The notes under the pieces were generated by a model that saw only the letters and a program-made list of their open reading frames with translations, searched no databases and was not told the origin of the DNA. Positions 1 through 13,287 of a stretch of DNA of 64,000 nucleotides are shown here, in pieces (position 1 is the stretch's first letter; each line of letters begins with the position of its first letter). Source of the stretch: Polytrichum commune. Its lineage: Eukaryota > Streptophyta > Polytrichopsida > Polytrichales > Polytrichaceae. The stretch is taken from NCBI GenBank assembly GCA_950295325.1, contig OX485805.1:8186501-8250500 (forward strand). The letters are read 5' to 3'. The position numbers and the translations under genes are program-made.

Positions 1-55
1 CCTGCTCCCCGCGCTCCCCACTACCCGCCTTCCATACCCGGGCGCTACAACCCCG
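1..55. repeat. GC-rich repeat, partial copy at window edge
   Basis: The first ~50 bases closely resemble the reverse complement of 20930-20985: both contain a CTCCCC...CTCCCCACT...CCCGCCTTCCATACC stretch. The copy is cut by the window edge. The nature of the repeat is unknown. Confidence 0.5.
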
Positions 56-1639
56 ATACCCGCCCAGCGTGACTTGATAGGATGACGAGCAAAGATTGTC
101 CACCGTTGGTGCTGAGAGTTTGTTGTGTCAAAGTTTCTGTTGCATTTCTTTCTTGCTTTTTCCCGACCTGCTCACACCCTTAGTTGATAGCACCTCGAAG
201 CTACCACTGTCAACGATTTTTGGAGACTTCTTGAGTTGATAGGTTGGTGAGGTCTCCTGCAGGCGGAAGACCGCAACTGGAGGATTCTTGCTTCAGAGAT
301 TTCTGTTCTTGTTTCATCAATTTCATTCAGCCGGTGACTTTGTTTGTAAGTTTGCCTCATCAGCTGGATTCTTGGACCTTCAGAGAATTTGCAAAGCTCG
401 GATCCTGCAAACCGAATTCCTGTGAAGTGTAGTATTGAGAGTTCTCATCCACCAGACGGGTTTTTTTTGGGGGGGGGGGGGGGGGGGGAAAGGTAAGCAA
501 TTGAACTTTACGCATGAGTAGAACTGGATACATTCTTGCATGGTTTCTGGTGTACATTAATAAGTCATCATAAATATTATTTCTTGCATCTTGGGAAAGG
601 TGACTTGAATCTTGGCCTGGTTTCATCGCTACTGCTCATGTCTGCAACGTCAGTAGATGCTTTTGTCCACAGAATCGGCTTGGGTACACCATTAATTTAG
701 CGCCATTCTTTGAGAGTAGAATTAATGCTGTCAAGATTGTCATGGAAATAAGGGTGTCTTGATTCAATGACTCATTTTGGCACAGTTTGCATTGCTTTTG
801 TCTTCTGTCAAGACGAAAGACTTTATCTTTTAATTGTTGCTGGGAAAAAGAGAGGAGGCTGATGATATAGTGAATGCCATAATTAGAGATCCAGCATCTG
901 GATGCACTTGACCTTGACTGAACTACGTTTAAAATTTGGGGGTAACTTCCTTCAGTTATTTTTCCCTTCAATCGGTAAAGATTATAACTATAACTTAGCT
1001 GATCTTCAAGCTTCCCCGGCATTGTCCTTGTATGCATGTGAGCCAAATTTTTGGTCACTTCGTAAACTATAGGCTTATAGTTCAAATTTGGATGAAGTCA
1101 TCCAATAGGATGAATATAGTTAAACCATAGGCTAGGAAGTTATAACTATTTTCATGGCCTTAGGAGGCCCTAGTTGGTTATGACAACTATCGTCTTCTCT
1201 CGGGCTCTGTAAGAGGGCTGGCGCGGGTGAGGTAGGCAGGCATTCCCTGATTACTTTTGAGCGAATAGTTAAACTATAGGCTTGTCTCCCTCATCACAGA
1301 ATTGTGTGAGGTTTATTGTGAACGATTTGTTATGTAAATTCAGTGACCATCACAGTGATTGCGGGCACTAATTGCTATTGAAGTATATTGTTAATTGAGT
1401 TTTGAGTTTATTGAAGGACCGAAATGAGTCGAACTATTTTCTGGTTTGGATGAAGTGAAGTCTGAACTATTGGCCATTGTTGAAGTCATTATCAACTGAG
1501 AGGATAACAATGAGCGTAGATAGTTGTTGTTGAGTAATTTAGATCGAGGGTGTGAGTAAGAATTAAGTAATCTGATAAGCAAAAGAATTGAGGGGTGTAA
1601 GGCCAAACCCACCACCTTTAAGCGTCCTAGTCCGGGTGA
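56..1639. other. No gene seen; T8-G20 homopolymer junction
   Basis: No convincing coding segment on either strand: short open frames lack recognisable motifs or good composition. A run of 8 T followed by 20 G sits at 461-488, a place where sequencing errors are likely. The right part (about 1100-1600) carries CTATNGTC/CAATNG-like words similar to those in the long repeat blocks further along. Confidence 0.5.
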
Positions 1640-1989
1640 TGGTTTTGAGAATCACATGTGTCATACCAAAGCTCGTGGTAACATGGAATGTACTTCCATC
1701 TCAACAAGCTCCCAACTCACTTGAAATCATGATGCTTTATTAATGCTAGTATCTTGAATAGGTAGAGCGTTGGCCTTCTCAAGGGTCGACCAACTACTAC
1801 ACTTAACCTTACTAAGTCCCCTACAAGTCTCTATGAATTCTACTAATTCCACTAATGCTTCTACTAATTCCCACACAACTCTAATTCTAAAATTCAATTC
1901 TATGAGAGGAACAACAAGAAGGAGAGAGAGAGAAGGAGAGGGGAAGGGAGAGGGTAAGGGGGCCTTGTATGAACCTCTCCCCTTTACCC

Positions 1990-2550
1990 ACACTCCCCTC
2001 TCAATACAACATGCTCATGTGCCCACACACACGTGTGCACCCACACGTGCAAGATGGAAGAGCGCGAAGGAAGAGAGAGTGAATAGGAACACAAGTGAAT
2101 GAAGAAGGTGAGAGAAAGGAATATATAGGGGAAGGGAAGGGGTGAGCACCCCTCAAAGCTCAAGATAAGCCCCTCGATCCTCTCCTACTTCATAGACTCT
2201 TATCCTATCCGCTAAGTAAGCCCCTCGATCCTCTTTTACTTCGTAGGCTCTTATCCTATCCGCTAAGCCTTCAACTCCTAAACCAACAAGTTGGATCCCA
2301 ATTCAAATATTTAAACTCAAGGAGCTCCCATTGGTACACCACATGCTACACTCATCTAACCAAAGAACTTCCTTCATGCCGCTAAGCTTCTAATTAACTA
2401 CACCACATAAGTCTAAGGCCTAAACATAACTTCACACCAAGCCTCACTCTTTTTATATTTTTGAGAATAATCATAAAACATCAAAATGTAACTCCTAATG
2501 GTTTCAAAGGGTTAATAACACATATGGGCACCATTTTGGGCTCACAAGGG
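1990..2550. repeat. Dispersed repeat family R1, copy 1
   Basis: This copy shares ordered similarity with 14340-14810: a CA-rich CACACACACGTG area, a GGTGAGCACCC...CAAGATAAGCCC block with TAGGCTCTTATCCTATC, and at the end CTCACTCTTTTTATATTTTTG followed by an ATAATCATAAA stretch and a TTTTGGGCTCACA or TTTTGGACTCACA terminus. A repeat ending in CA could be an LTR, but I found no matching TG start or target duplication. A purine-rich GAGAGAG tract lies just upstream at 1918-1965. Confidence 0.55.
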
Positions 2551-4583
2551 GAATGAAGAATTGGCAGCGAGCAAGCAATGAGAAATCGTAAAACATATGA
2601 GAGTCAGATGAGTTAAACCAAGAATGAGAATGATTGTTATAACGCTCTAAGAATTGTGTAACTATAGTCTGAGCGTGAACAATTGAATATGGTTGAGCGA
2701 AGGGGAATAGTGAGTCAAACAATGTGAGGAATTGATGGATGGGAGAAGACACACTAACGTTTGATGTTGTGACTAACACTGATCCTATCCGCGATAGTAA
2801 GTGGGAGAGCGAACAAGAATTATGAGATTTGATAGAACAGAAGAGTTGGGAAGGGGAGAGAAATTGAGAAAACTATGGGCGATTATAATGGAATAATGTG
2901 CCACCATCGCCCCAGTGTGTAGCCTTGAACATAGTTGAACAATACAGTGAGCGAGTGCACATGTTGACTACAAGAGCGAATCGTTGTCAGAGATTGGAGT
3001 TTCTCAGTCTGAGAGATGGAATTGAAGTGCTAATATCCACACCTGTGAATAGTTGAGAGAACTATGGGCGTAAAGAACTCCCGGAGGGAGAAATAGAGAG
3101 AGAGAAGGCTCAGTCGAGAGAGAGGAGTTGAAGGGCCAGTTGAACGTAGCCGAGTGAAGAGTAACTATTGGCTATCGTTAAGTTCTACCATAGGTTGTGA
3201 GAAGCCGAGAGGCCAAGGGTCTAGCCATTGTGTGAAATGATTATTGTTGAGCCTGTGAGAGGCAGAGAGTGAAGCTAAATGAACATAGTTCAGCCACAAG
3301 AGATTATAGTCGAATCTTGAGTGTAGGTTGTTAGTGTTATAATAGGGAAGAATGGAATTTAAGAAGGAATCTCAATCAACTCAAGTGATGAGAAATCACT
3401 TCTGATCAGTTGATTAGAGGAGAAAGTGAGGATTGTAAGAGGGATTAAAAGCAAGTAAGTTATAATTAACTTTGGATTATCAAGAAGACCTAGGCATAAG
3501 TTAATTTATTTTCAATTGGAGTCATAATTGTTAATTAGTCAAGAGACTTGATCTTTGAGTATGGAATGTGAATTAACACCATCAACTATTGTCTTGTGTG
3601 TTACCCTGGTTGTTGTTGTTGCAGGTTGTGCAGGGCGACCAAGATTATAGCTTGAGTCGTTAAGTGTTAATTGCATAAGTTGTGAGTAATGATTGAATCT
3701 GGAGTTAAGGAATAAACAATTGTCTTGCATTGGAATTAACATTGACCAAGTAATGAAGGAGTTGTTTTGAATTGAAGATGCATTGGCCAATGGTTATCGA
3801 AAGACAATTGTGTTACTCAAAGACTATTGTTCTCTCTTGACTATTGTTATACAAAATCTCATGACGAGATGGTTACTACTGTGACAGACACACATACCCT
3901 ACTGACTAAGAAAGATTGAGAGGGAAACCAAGAGAGAGAAGGAGAGTAAAAGACATACTAGTCATGTTTTAGAGTGAAGATAGCAACCCTTTGGTCTAAT
4001 TAATGAACTATGAAGTGACAAATGCCTGTAATAGACACCAATTACGTCTTCCTTGAGAGTATGTACCCTAGGTTTTGGTTGTTAAGAGAAAGCAAAAACC
4101 TACTACAATGCATTAATTTATTCTTAAAAAATGCGGGTCTTCTATAATACCATGTTGTAATAATAGAGTTCTTTAATTATGATCTCACGTGAATGAACTT
4201 CGGCAAAAGTGAGTTTGAGCAGCTGTGGGATCATGCACCTCCATTAGGTTTTTAGTTTTCTGCAAGTATTCCAAATAATTTTTTCGAGTATTAGAAGACA
4301 TTGTGCAGGCTTTTGACGTTTCTTGTCAGGTATGTGTGTGTGCGCCTTTAAGAGTAAAATATGGAAGGTGATAGTGGTGTGATCTTGTAATGTTGCAGGG
4401 CGGTGATGAACTTTAGGGCACTAAGTTTGTGAGTGAGCTCAAGAACACATTAATAAATCTGGTATTGATCACAAGACATACAGTGCACCTGATCCATGCA
4501 GTAGTGATATTGCAAAATTGGGTGTGTCAGAAATCATCATTTCTACATAAATAAATATACAATCGTCTTTCATCCTTCGCGTT
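2551..4583. other. No gene; CAATNG-type motif-rich block
   Basis: No coding segment recognised. From about 2600 to 3850 the words AACTATNGTC, ACAATTGTC, CTATTGTT and their complements recur every few tens of bases, for example near 3585, 3715, 3805 and 3830. The same word class fills the solo LTR at 10912-13287 and the block near 50-52 kb, so this may be related LTR sequence; no termini were identified. Confidence 0.4.
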
Positions 4584-7500
4584 TTGGCGTCAAGGATGGA
4601 GGATGATGGAGACTATATAAATGATAATAATTTCTATCCTTCTGATTTTGAGGATGACTTAAATGAGTTGGTGGGGGTGGAGGAATTTCTCCAAGGTGTG
4701 CATGAAAAAAATAACATAAATATTGAAAGTTCAACATTTCAAAAAACTTACTTCTTATCATTGAATGGGGAGTCGGATATGGATGAGGAGGAAGGAGTTG
4801 AGGAGATTTTGGAGCCTTGGGAGGACTTGTTGGTAGAAGGTGTTAAGCACATGAGCACATGAACATTGGAACTCCAACACCTTATGAGATCTTCTCATCA
4901 TCTTTTGAGGACATTCCCATTAAAACGTTTCTAAAGTATGTACATGTCACTGCCAATCCATCACACTTATAATTGATGCATAAAAGAGGGATATTTTCCT
5001 TCATTTCACCAAATTTATGAAACAAACCCTATTTTTTATCCCCTCTCAAACTTTCATGAACGTTCTACAATTAACAACATAGAAACCCATACAATTGAAA
5101 GGTGAAAAAAAATTCAAAGAAAATTAAAAGTTGTACAAGTTTTTGGTGTCTTTGCATTGTCTCCATTGAAAGACACAAAAGATAGACAAATTCCAGCAAT
5201 CGAATATTGACGTTCGATTATGCACAAAGAACATGTCGATAAAAATTGAAAATATTTATCAATTTCTTTGACAACAAATGTCATTCGTATTCAATGGAGT
5301 ACGGATATGAATGTGGGAGGTATTAATTCCTTATTCATATAAGATTGTATTAATTCTTGGGAAGTATATCAAGAAAAGAAAATTTGGGATGAAGTAGTAA
5401 CGGTTCCATTAGAAGACCTAAGTGCAACCGTTGATGCATTTTGCACAAAATACATTGTAATAAGAAGTCGTTATCAATGCCGTGTGTGAGAAACGAAAAC
5501 GGTGACTTATTATCATTGTCATCGGGGTGGAAACAAAGAGCGACCTCATAGAAAAATGGTGATGTGAAATCCATAGATAAAAAAGAATCTAGAAGAGATA
5601 AAACTTCTAGGTTATGTGATTGTGAGTCCTAAATAAAAGTAGTGAAACTTAAAATATCGAAATGTTCAAATAGTTTGGTCCATATCACTATATATATTCA
5701 TAACAAACATAATGGTCACAAACCGGGATCCGATGAGGATTTTTTTGTATACCGGTTTACCTTTATGTAATTGCATGGGTCATGGAAAATTTAAAATACA
5801 TGCATTCGTCACAAATCGTGGAAGCGGCATCGGAGAGGACGCAAGATTTATTTTCCAAAATGGTGACGGATTTAGACCGTGCTACATATAGGTTATTCAT
5901 CATAAAAAATATATATTCTTGCATATTTCTTGAGAATTAATAGTATGTTATTTCATCATATGACTTTATTTTTTCCTTGTGATTATAATGATCATTTTAA
6001 ATATAATTTTTTTTTCTAAAATAACTCATTTTATATAAGTTTTTTCATAATATATACTTTTAGGTATAATAATATCTTTTGAAAATTTTAATTTGTAATG
6101 ATTGTACATGTTTTTTAAATATTTAAAATAGATAAAAAATATTAAATTATGACATTTTATTTTAAGATGTACCAAAATATTAAATGATATTACCATTGTA
6201 ATTGGTGTTGTTTTTTATTTCATAAATCTATAAGTTTTTTATCTTCTAATATGCACATGATTGTTATTTTTATTTATGTAGGTGCACTTCATAAAGACAA
6301 TTGGAATGCGGCCCAAATTGAAATTATTAGATTCGAAGCCTAAAAAAAGTTATTTACTACTAACCATATGCACCTACGGACAAAGATCCACAAAAAATGC
6401 CATTTGTGGTTGTCATTTAAGATGAGTTCATGAAAAATTTAGCTCAAAGATTTTCCGCTAACAACTTTTGGGCCTTGGACTCTTCTTTCAAAACTAATCA
6501 ATATATATTGCAGTTTTATGCGGCAATTATACCGAATCAAGATGGAATAAAAATTATGGTCTTTAATATATTTTGTAGCAATGATATGAAACAAGGGCAT
6601 GATGATATTGCTATAGAAATAACTTTAATTCATATTTTTGAGTCGTTGGAAAAAATTAAGCCTTCTGCCATAGTTATTGATAAACACAAGACATCATTGA
6701 ATCCAGTTTAAAATATTATAAACAATGATGTCTATTGTTGGATTTATGAGGGGAGTACAAAAATAAAAACCAAGGAAAGGGTGTTTTTGTGTCACTTCCA
6801 TGTCATGAAAACATGGAGTGAGAATAACTCAGCCGGATCCCTAACGAGGACAAAAACCATGTTTGGAGATACATCTTGATGTTTTGTCTTAATAAAACTC
6901 ACTTTGATAAAAAAAACTTGAAACGATTTTGTGTTGAACTTCAACACATTTCGGCATTTGCTACATACATTAATTCCAAGTAGCACGGAATTAATGTACT
7001 TTGGAGAATATTATGACCTCGATTTGGGAGGTTTTTTTTTCCATATGGTGGAATGAACACAACGAACCATATTAAACAATGTTGGGAGTTGATAAAGTAT
7101 ATTCTCCTCCAATGGAAGGTCAACTAGTCTCTTAGAGATCTAAATGTAGCAATTATCGGAAGTGCCAAAGAGTGCTAAAGATGACATCTGTTTTGGCCAA
7201 CCCACATTGTTGAGACAAATCAAAATGACTCAACGAATAAGTAAGTTCCTTAATTTTTTTTTTTTTAAGTTCTCATAATTTACAAATGTATGTCGTATGT
7301 GATATTAATTTGAATCTTACTTGTTTAACGTGTAGGTGGTTCGGAGCGATTCATAAGAAGAGGAAATGACAAAGTTCATCGACATCGATTAAAAGGAGGA
7401 GGGAGGATTTTTAAAGCTTATTAATCATTTCCAATGGATGTTTTGGAGGCGATGCATCAAGAGACATACGTCCGATCACAACCTTATGCTCAGCCTCTTC

Positions 7501-7710
7501 TTCTGCTGGGTAGAAAGTAGCAGAACAATCGACAAACCAAGGATATTATCGGAGAACATGAAAATCCTAAAGTTTCAATTGTGCGGGAGTGTAAATGCAA
7601 TTTTTGTGGGTTTTGTCTATGCAAGTTTTTAAAGAAAACATGTGAAGAGAGAAATTCTATTGTTTTTTTTGCAAGCAACTTTCTTCGCAGATACATGTAT
7701 TAAACAATCA
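4584..7710 (+). pseudogene. Decayed MULE-like transposase gene
   Basis: This is a broken plus-strand gene in several pieces. The start (4584-4862) encodes an acidic 92-residue stretch. At 5355-5570 the plus frame reads like the N-terminal zinc-binding part of MULE/FAR1-type transposases (TVTYYHCHRGG), with a stop inside. The core at 6430-6711 contains FWALDSSFKTNQ and a second aspartate in VIDKHKTS, matching the first two catalytic positions expected of a MULE DDE domain. The same frame continues past one TAA (6709-6711) into LCHFHVMKTWSEN, and 7040-7190 still encodes TTNHIKQCWELIKY. Frameshifts and stops throughout make it inactive. The MULE assignment rests on motif recognition; no terminal inverted repeats were located. 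Confidence 0.6.
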
Positions 7711-7839
7711 CACATACTTAGTCTTTGCGTTGCAACTAGCAAAATTGTAATAAATATATTTAAACATTTAAATGCGGTATTAAAGTTCAAATTATTTGTA
7801 TAAATTTTTTTTCATAGCTATTTCTCCGAAAAGAAAGTC

Positions 7840-9898
7840 TAAAAGTTTGGTGCCCTAAAAGAATGGAGATACTACACGTATTATAGTGAAGAATATTTTA
7901 TCCCAAAGCATAATACGCCATTCTTTGACATAATCAGAACCCTTAAGTATATTATTCTTCTAATTGACTGTATCCAACTCTTTTTTAATATTCTCGAATT
8001 CTTTTACAACCTCCTCCTCCAACTACATAATGAAAGAAAATATAAATATACATAAAATCAATATATAAAAATGAAAATCACATTAAGTAAGTAATCATCT
8101 ACATGTAACATGAAATTCAAATATTATGAATTAACTTCGTCCACACAGATGTTCGAGCAAGAAATGAATCCAATTTTTTTTAATTATTGGAGAAGGTGGG
8201 AAATGATAAGCTGTACGCAACATTGGGCTAGAATTTCACCACCTCAACCACTGCATCTTGTATGTGCCATGAACTACTGATATAGCAATTTTCTACAAAT
8301 TTTCTAATGTCATCTCCGGTTCTGGATTGGAGCTCCAATGGGTATTGACTTGGATAAATACTCAAATGATGAATATGTATGAAATTTACAAGCTTAATGT
8401 ATGTAATAATAAAAGTATGGAAAAATCAAATATTTAATCATACAAGAATTTAAGTACAAATGAATTCAAGTATCTAAGAATTTAAGTATGTATAAAATCA
8501 AGCATGCAAAGTTCAAGTATGCAAGACCTAAATATGCAAACATTAAGTATGTTACAATCTAACAATACAACAACCAAGAGTCAAATTTTCAAACATTTAA
8601 GTATGTCATATATTCAAACATGCAAGAAATTAAGTATGCAAATATTATAATAAATAACTCATAATGAAAGACAATATAAATTAAAATTTACCTCCTCCAA
8701 AAATTTCATTCCGTTTCTTGGATCTACAACTGCGAGCAATTTCTCAAATTCTCTGGTTCTGATACTTTTGATGATTTTTGTATGTGTCTTTGATATTACC
8801 TCTCTTAATCCTTGTTCTGATCTTTCCACGGAAGGTGTAGTCTCATTATAAATTCTACATGCCTCGTCAATAGCCACAACAACTTCACGCTGCATCCACA
8901 AATACATAAGTAGTCCTTAATTTTCAAAACAAATATAAGAACAAATATACAAAAATAAAATGGGGGTTCGAAATTGGATCTTATATAAGAATCCCTCAAA
9001 GGCATCAATTGTTAAAGCGTACCAAGTCGAATTAACATCCATTTTCTCACTTTTTTTGTAATTGATAGCTGAAATCAATGATTTGAAATCCTCAAAAGGT
9101 AGAAGACCAAAATGATAAATGCGATGAAGTTTGTGGACAAGGTTGGTCTTCACATGGTCACTTTCAGTGGACCTAGGAAAATATATATATATATATATAT
9201 ATTAGTCAAAATTAAAAAATCTCGAAGACCAAAACAACTTGCAAAAAATGAATAAGCATTTTGCATCCCTTCAAGAAGAACTCTAACATTGCCAAATGCA
9301 TTCAAGCATATGCAATCAACTACATAATGCCATTTTAGATCCTTTGTATGAAAACAATCTATATGCCGTCGCCATGCAATCACACGATGATTTCCTTCCC
9401 AAACAAAAAACTTTTTTTTTTTTGCAAACTAACATAGTCATCATTTGCATTAAGTTTTTCTTCAAATGAGGCATTAGCTGCACGCCAATGAACATTCCAA
9501 GTTGCTTCCATTTCAACATTCAATTCAGATTGATTGCCCTTTTGATCATAAATTGATACATAGAGAACCCTATCGCCTTTTCTATAGCCATTGATGAATT
9601 CACTCTCTAATAATTGCACGTCAACCTCAAGCATAGGTCGAACAACAGCCAATGAAACCAAACGACATATAAGAATGGAAATCCAAGACTTCCTTGATGG
9701 TTTAATGCGCAAGTTGTTAATTACAGAATTGAAGTCAGTTTTTTGTGGTTTTTGCATATCATTGACAATCTTTTCAACATCTTCCAACGATTCAACATTT
9801 ATATCATCATCATCGTGATCACTGGCACTACAACCTGAATCCATAAACAATTGCAAATTATTAATAACATATGCATTCTCATTTATAATCTCACACAT
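7840..9898 (-). pseudogene. Multi-exon gene of unknown function with ParB-like GNHR motif
   Basis: A minus-strand gene reconstructed from exon-like segments. The first, from 9898, has a D-rich stretch and NVHWRAANASFEEKL. After a run of 12 T on the plus strand (9412-9423) the frame must shift, continuing as VWEGNHRVIAWRRHIDCF. A second exon (about 9170 to 9010) follows an intron containing an AT microsatellite (9182-9203). A third (about 8896-8690) ends at a good EEG|GTAAAT-type donor, and a fourth (about 8030-7845) starts after ATGTAG and carries an in-frame TAG. GNHRVIAW resembles the ParB/sulfiredoxin box (G-x-x-R-x-x-A). That is inference from one motif. Next to a MULE relic it may be a transposon accessory gene. 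I do not recognise it further. Confidence 0.45.
8390..8650. repeat. Degenerate short tandem repeat (AATTTAAGTATGCAA-like)
   Basis: Words such as TTTAAGTATG, TCAAGTATGCAAG and TTAAGTATGCAAA recur roughly every 20 bases with drift. It lies in the last intron or 3' part of the minus-strand broken gene. Confidence 0.6.
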
Positions 9899-9899
9899 T

Positions 9900-10345
9900 C
9901 ATGCGCACACATTCTCATTCTTATCCCATATATACACTCTCACACATAGACACTCACATACACACATACATATTATCACTCACATTCACATAAACACTAT
10001 CACACATACACATATTATCACTCACACTCACATACACACTTAACTAAACATGCACATACATACATATTATACACACACTATCACTTACATTCATATATAC
10101 TCACAACCACATTCTCACTCCTATCCACATACACATCTTACTCACATTCTTACACTCACACACACATTATCACATATTCTCATTCACACTCTCACACTCT
10201 CATACTCACACATACATTGTCATTTACACTCTCAAACACATTCTCATTCATACTTTCACATACTCACTTACACTCACACACTCATACGCACTCATACACA
10301 CTCATACTCACACACACATTCTCACTCTCACACTCAAACACTTAT
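9900..10345. repeat. CA-rich low-complexity tract
   Basis: About 440 bases built almost only from ACACAC, CTCACAC, CATTCTCAC and similar words. An open frame across it encodes only H/T/S/Y-rich low complexity and is not a gene. Confidence 0.85.
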
Positions 10346-10357
10346 AAAAAAAAACCC

Positions 10358-10911
10358 AAGAACTATTGATATATTGTATGAACACAAATTTTAGAATTTT
10401 TTAGAATTTTTGGACATTAGTTATGAAACTTTATGGGAAGGGGGGATCAATATATTTTTTAAAGTGGCATCTCGGATCTGAGATGCTACTTTCAAAAGGA
10501 TAATCGATTTCCCTTGCCCATAAAGTTTCATAACCAATTAAAAAAATCCATAATTATTTAGTTGATGTGGAAGGACAAATTTCTGAATTTTGTGGAATTG
10601 TTTTGAACAAACTATGAGACTTTCCGGGCAATGGAGATCATTTATCCTTTTGAAAGGGGCATCTCATATCCGAGATGCCACATGAAGAAAAAACATCTAC
10701 CTCCCATACAATTTTACAAACAATTCGAAGAAATTTCAAAAAAATCACACAAATTGAATCCAAAACTATTGATATATTGTATGAACACAAATTATGGATT
10801 TTTTTGGAACTTTTTAGAATTTTTTGGAATTTTCGGGCATTAGCTATGAAATTTTCTGGGAAGGGGGGATCAATATATTTTCTAAAGTGCCATCTTGGAT
10901 TTGAGATGCCA
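10358..10911. repeat. ~400-bp tandem module, left part (A-B-A)
   Basis: The order is A (10358-10485), B (10486-10757), A (10758-10911). Module A runs from AACTATTGATATATTGTATG to a degenerate palindrome around GGCATCTCGGATCTGAGATG. Module B runs from AAGGATAATCGATTTCCCTTG through TTTTGAAAGGGGCATCTC...GAGATGCCAC. The array continues at 13288-13715 after the solo LTR. Confidence 0.75.
10907..10911. repeat. 5-bp target-site duplication, left (TGCCA)
   Basis: TGCCA directly precedes the TG start of the solo LTR and is repeated exactly at 13288-13292 after its CA end. Confidence 0.7.
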
Positions 10912-13287
10912 TGTAGTTAGCTTTTTGGTTAGGAACAAACCCAGGGAAACAATAAGGGAAGACTTAAAAGGTGACTTGTACAACATCTAGGTGTTTTAGA
11001 TAAGGATTATTAGGGAAAACACAAGGTTATTTCACTTCATTTTGGATTATGGCTGACAATTGGTTTACTGGTAAGGGATAAAAATTCTAAAAGCCTCTCC
11101 ATATCAGTATATGCAAAGGTGACAGTCTCTCACCTCACTTTAATCTCCCAGGCAATTGTCTGGCAGTGAGTTCATCTTAATTGGACCAAGTGCGGTGCAC
11201 AAGCATAGGCCCAGCCATAGTCAATGGTCTTGCAATAGTATCCCATTTTTGTCTCTTTACCGAAGCCAAGGGCACTTCGGCGTAAACAATAGTCTTTCAT
11301 TCATTAAACCCTTTTTAATGTAACTTGGAAAAGTCAGTGCAGTGATCCTTTTAGGATAGTCAGTCTTCTTTAGTTAGATTCCATCTTAATTTCACATTCC
11401 GACGATTGTCTTTTTACCTGACTTGAATCAAAGTAAACATGCTTTCTTTCATTGCGTCAATAGGTCATCACCACGTATGCGCGTTAACATATTCTCACAT
11501 CTCTCATAAACTCATTTAGTTCATTCAAAGTTCCAATGTCATATACTCAACTCTCAAGACAATTGACTTAACAACTCCTTTCAGTATTACAAATAATGTT
11601 TAAATGATTCATCTCTTGAAGATGGTAAAGGTTCCAATTAACCTTAGTTCTTTTAAGGTTTTAGACAATAATCAAATCTTACCAATAGGATAAACGACAC
11701 GTCCTTTTTTCTTCTCCGCATCAAGTTAACCTCTCACAATCAATGGTCTCAACATGTTGTCCTTTCAACCTCCATCAGAAACTTTAAGGAAACAGTTTCT
11801 CCATTTACACAAATAAGACAATGGTCTTGTTCCTTGACCAATTTGATTGTATCCGGAAATCCGGTGCTACAACTCTTTAATCTTTTCACATATTACAACG
11901 ACACAACTTCCGTTACCCGAATTAATTTAGAGAATGAAATCACATTAATGACAATCGACTGGAGTATTTGCTCAAGTAAACAATTTCATACAACGGCAAA
12001 TTCACCCTCTTTGCTTCCTAAGACTCTTTGAGATTTCGTACTTTTCTTAAGCAGGCTGTCAAATTATCTAATTTAATCGTAACTCGCACACGACAATAGC
12101 CTGAATCCGAACACGAGTCTCAGTTGACATTTATTTTAGTCAATAACATCATCATACTGGATATAACTTCGGAATTACCACAGACAATTGACTTCGATAT
12201 CCCTTAGACCTGGCTACAATCTATGCAATTATGGTCAAAATCCAAAGCTAATTTTCGCAGGGATTTCTCTCACAGACAATGGTCGTAAAAACAATGATCA
12301 TTAATAATCTGTAGCGGGTGACAGACGAACCGATTCAATTACAAGGCTACAGGAAAATTACCCATCATTCTGGTTGAATTTATGTAGTATCTCTCAACCC
12401 AATACAAGGAAACCAAAAAACTACAACAGGGAATTGGCTGGAACTGCAAACACTAGGATCTCAGCAAATTATGCCCACAGATTATGCGTCATACACTCGA
12501 TACTCTCATGTGATTATAGAACACACTATAATTGAGGAGAACAACTTCCAAGTAAATTAAACAACACTTCCCTTAATGCCCTGTTCAATATCTTACTCAA
12601 TATTCCATTAGCATAATCTCCAACAGACCATTGTCATGACCTACCTTTCTGTGCGCGTATCAAGGTAGATAATATGTAGATTAGACCATGGCCTGAATTG
12701 GAAGCTTTATAATTAATCCATACACAACTTTTCACTCAGAATTCACACAATAGTTAAATACTGATATACATCCTTTCTTTACTGAAATTATATAGCAAAG
12801 CGTATTACAATATCCAACACGCAATCCGTGCAATTCCACAACTTCATATTAGTTCTCAAAGACAATATAGTTCAATCTTGCTCACACAAACAACACCAAC
12901 AGACTATAGTCCGGCTCTGGGGGAATCTCTCCCCTTTGGCCACAGCGAATCCCTCGCTGAATAGTCTAAAAATAGTAATCTCATACAAAAACAAAACTTC
13001 AAAAATTGAATACTTCCTCCCCTATGGCTCTCGTCCTTTTCTTTTTCTCTCTCCCACTTCTGAGATCGAGTTCAAAGTTTACAACTACCTGAGGAGTCCC
13101 GAGAACCAGCCAAGGCCTGTTAACTACCTCAACTACCACAAACTATTGTCCTTACTACTATCTACTTCCAATCTCCCAAGACAATTGTTTGTTCCTACTA
13201 ATCAATTTAGATAATAACTGGATAAGTAAAAGCTTCAATTACACTTAATCTAGAATTGAACCAAAAAATTTGAAATTTTGTTCCACA
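10912..13287. mobile_element. Solo LTR, 2,376 bp
   Basis: The segment starts TGTAGTTAGC and ends GTTCCACA, is flanked by the 5-bp duplication TGCCA, and interrupts an otherwise continuous ~400-bp tandem module. This is the signature of a single LTR left by LTR-LTR recombination; no internal gag-pol is present. Inside, CAATNG/GACAATTGNC words recur (for example near 11155, 11220, 11290, 11405, 11815, 12190, 12275, 12625, 13190). Open frames at 11834-12031 and 12828-13214 show no known domain and are probably chance. Which superfamily it belongs to cannot be told without the internal region. Confidence 0.65.

Noticed and set aside
461-488. T8-G20 run, with other C/G runs (20193-20209, 59051-59068), as functional quadruplex sites
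   Set aside because: Single homopolymers are more simply sequence slippage; no nearby gene context.
10050-10394. Open frame of 114 codons in the CA-rich tract
   Set aside because: The product is H/T/S/Y low complexity from ACACAC-type repeats; no gene signals.
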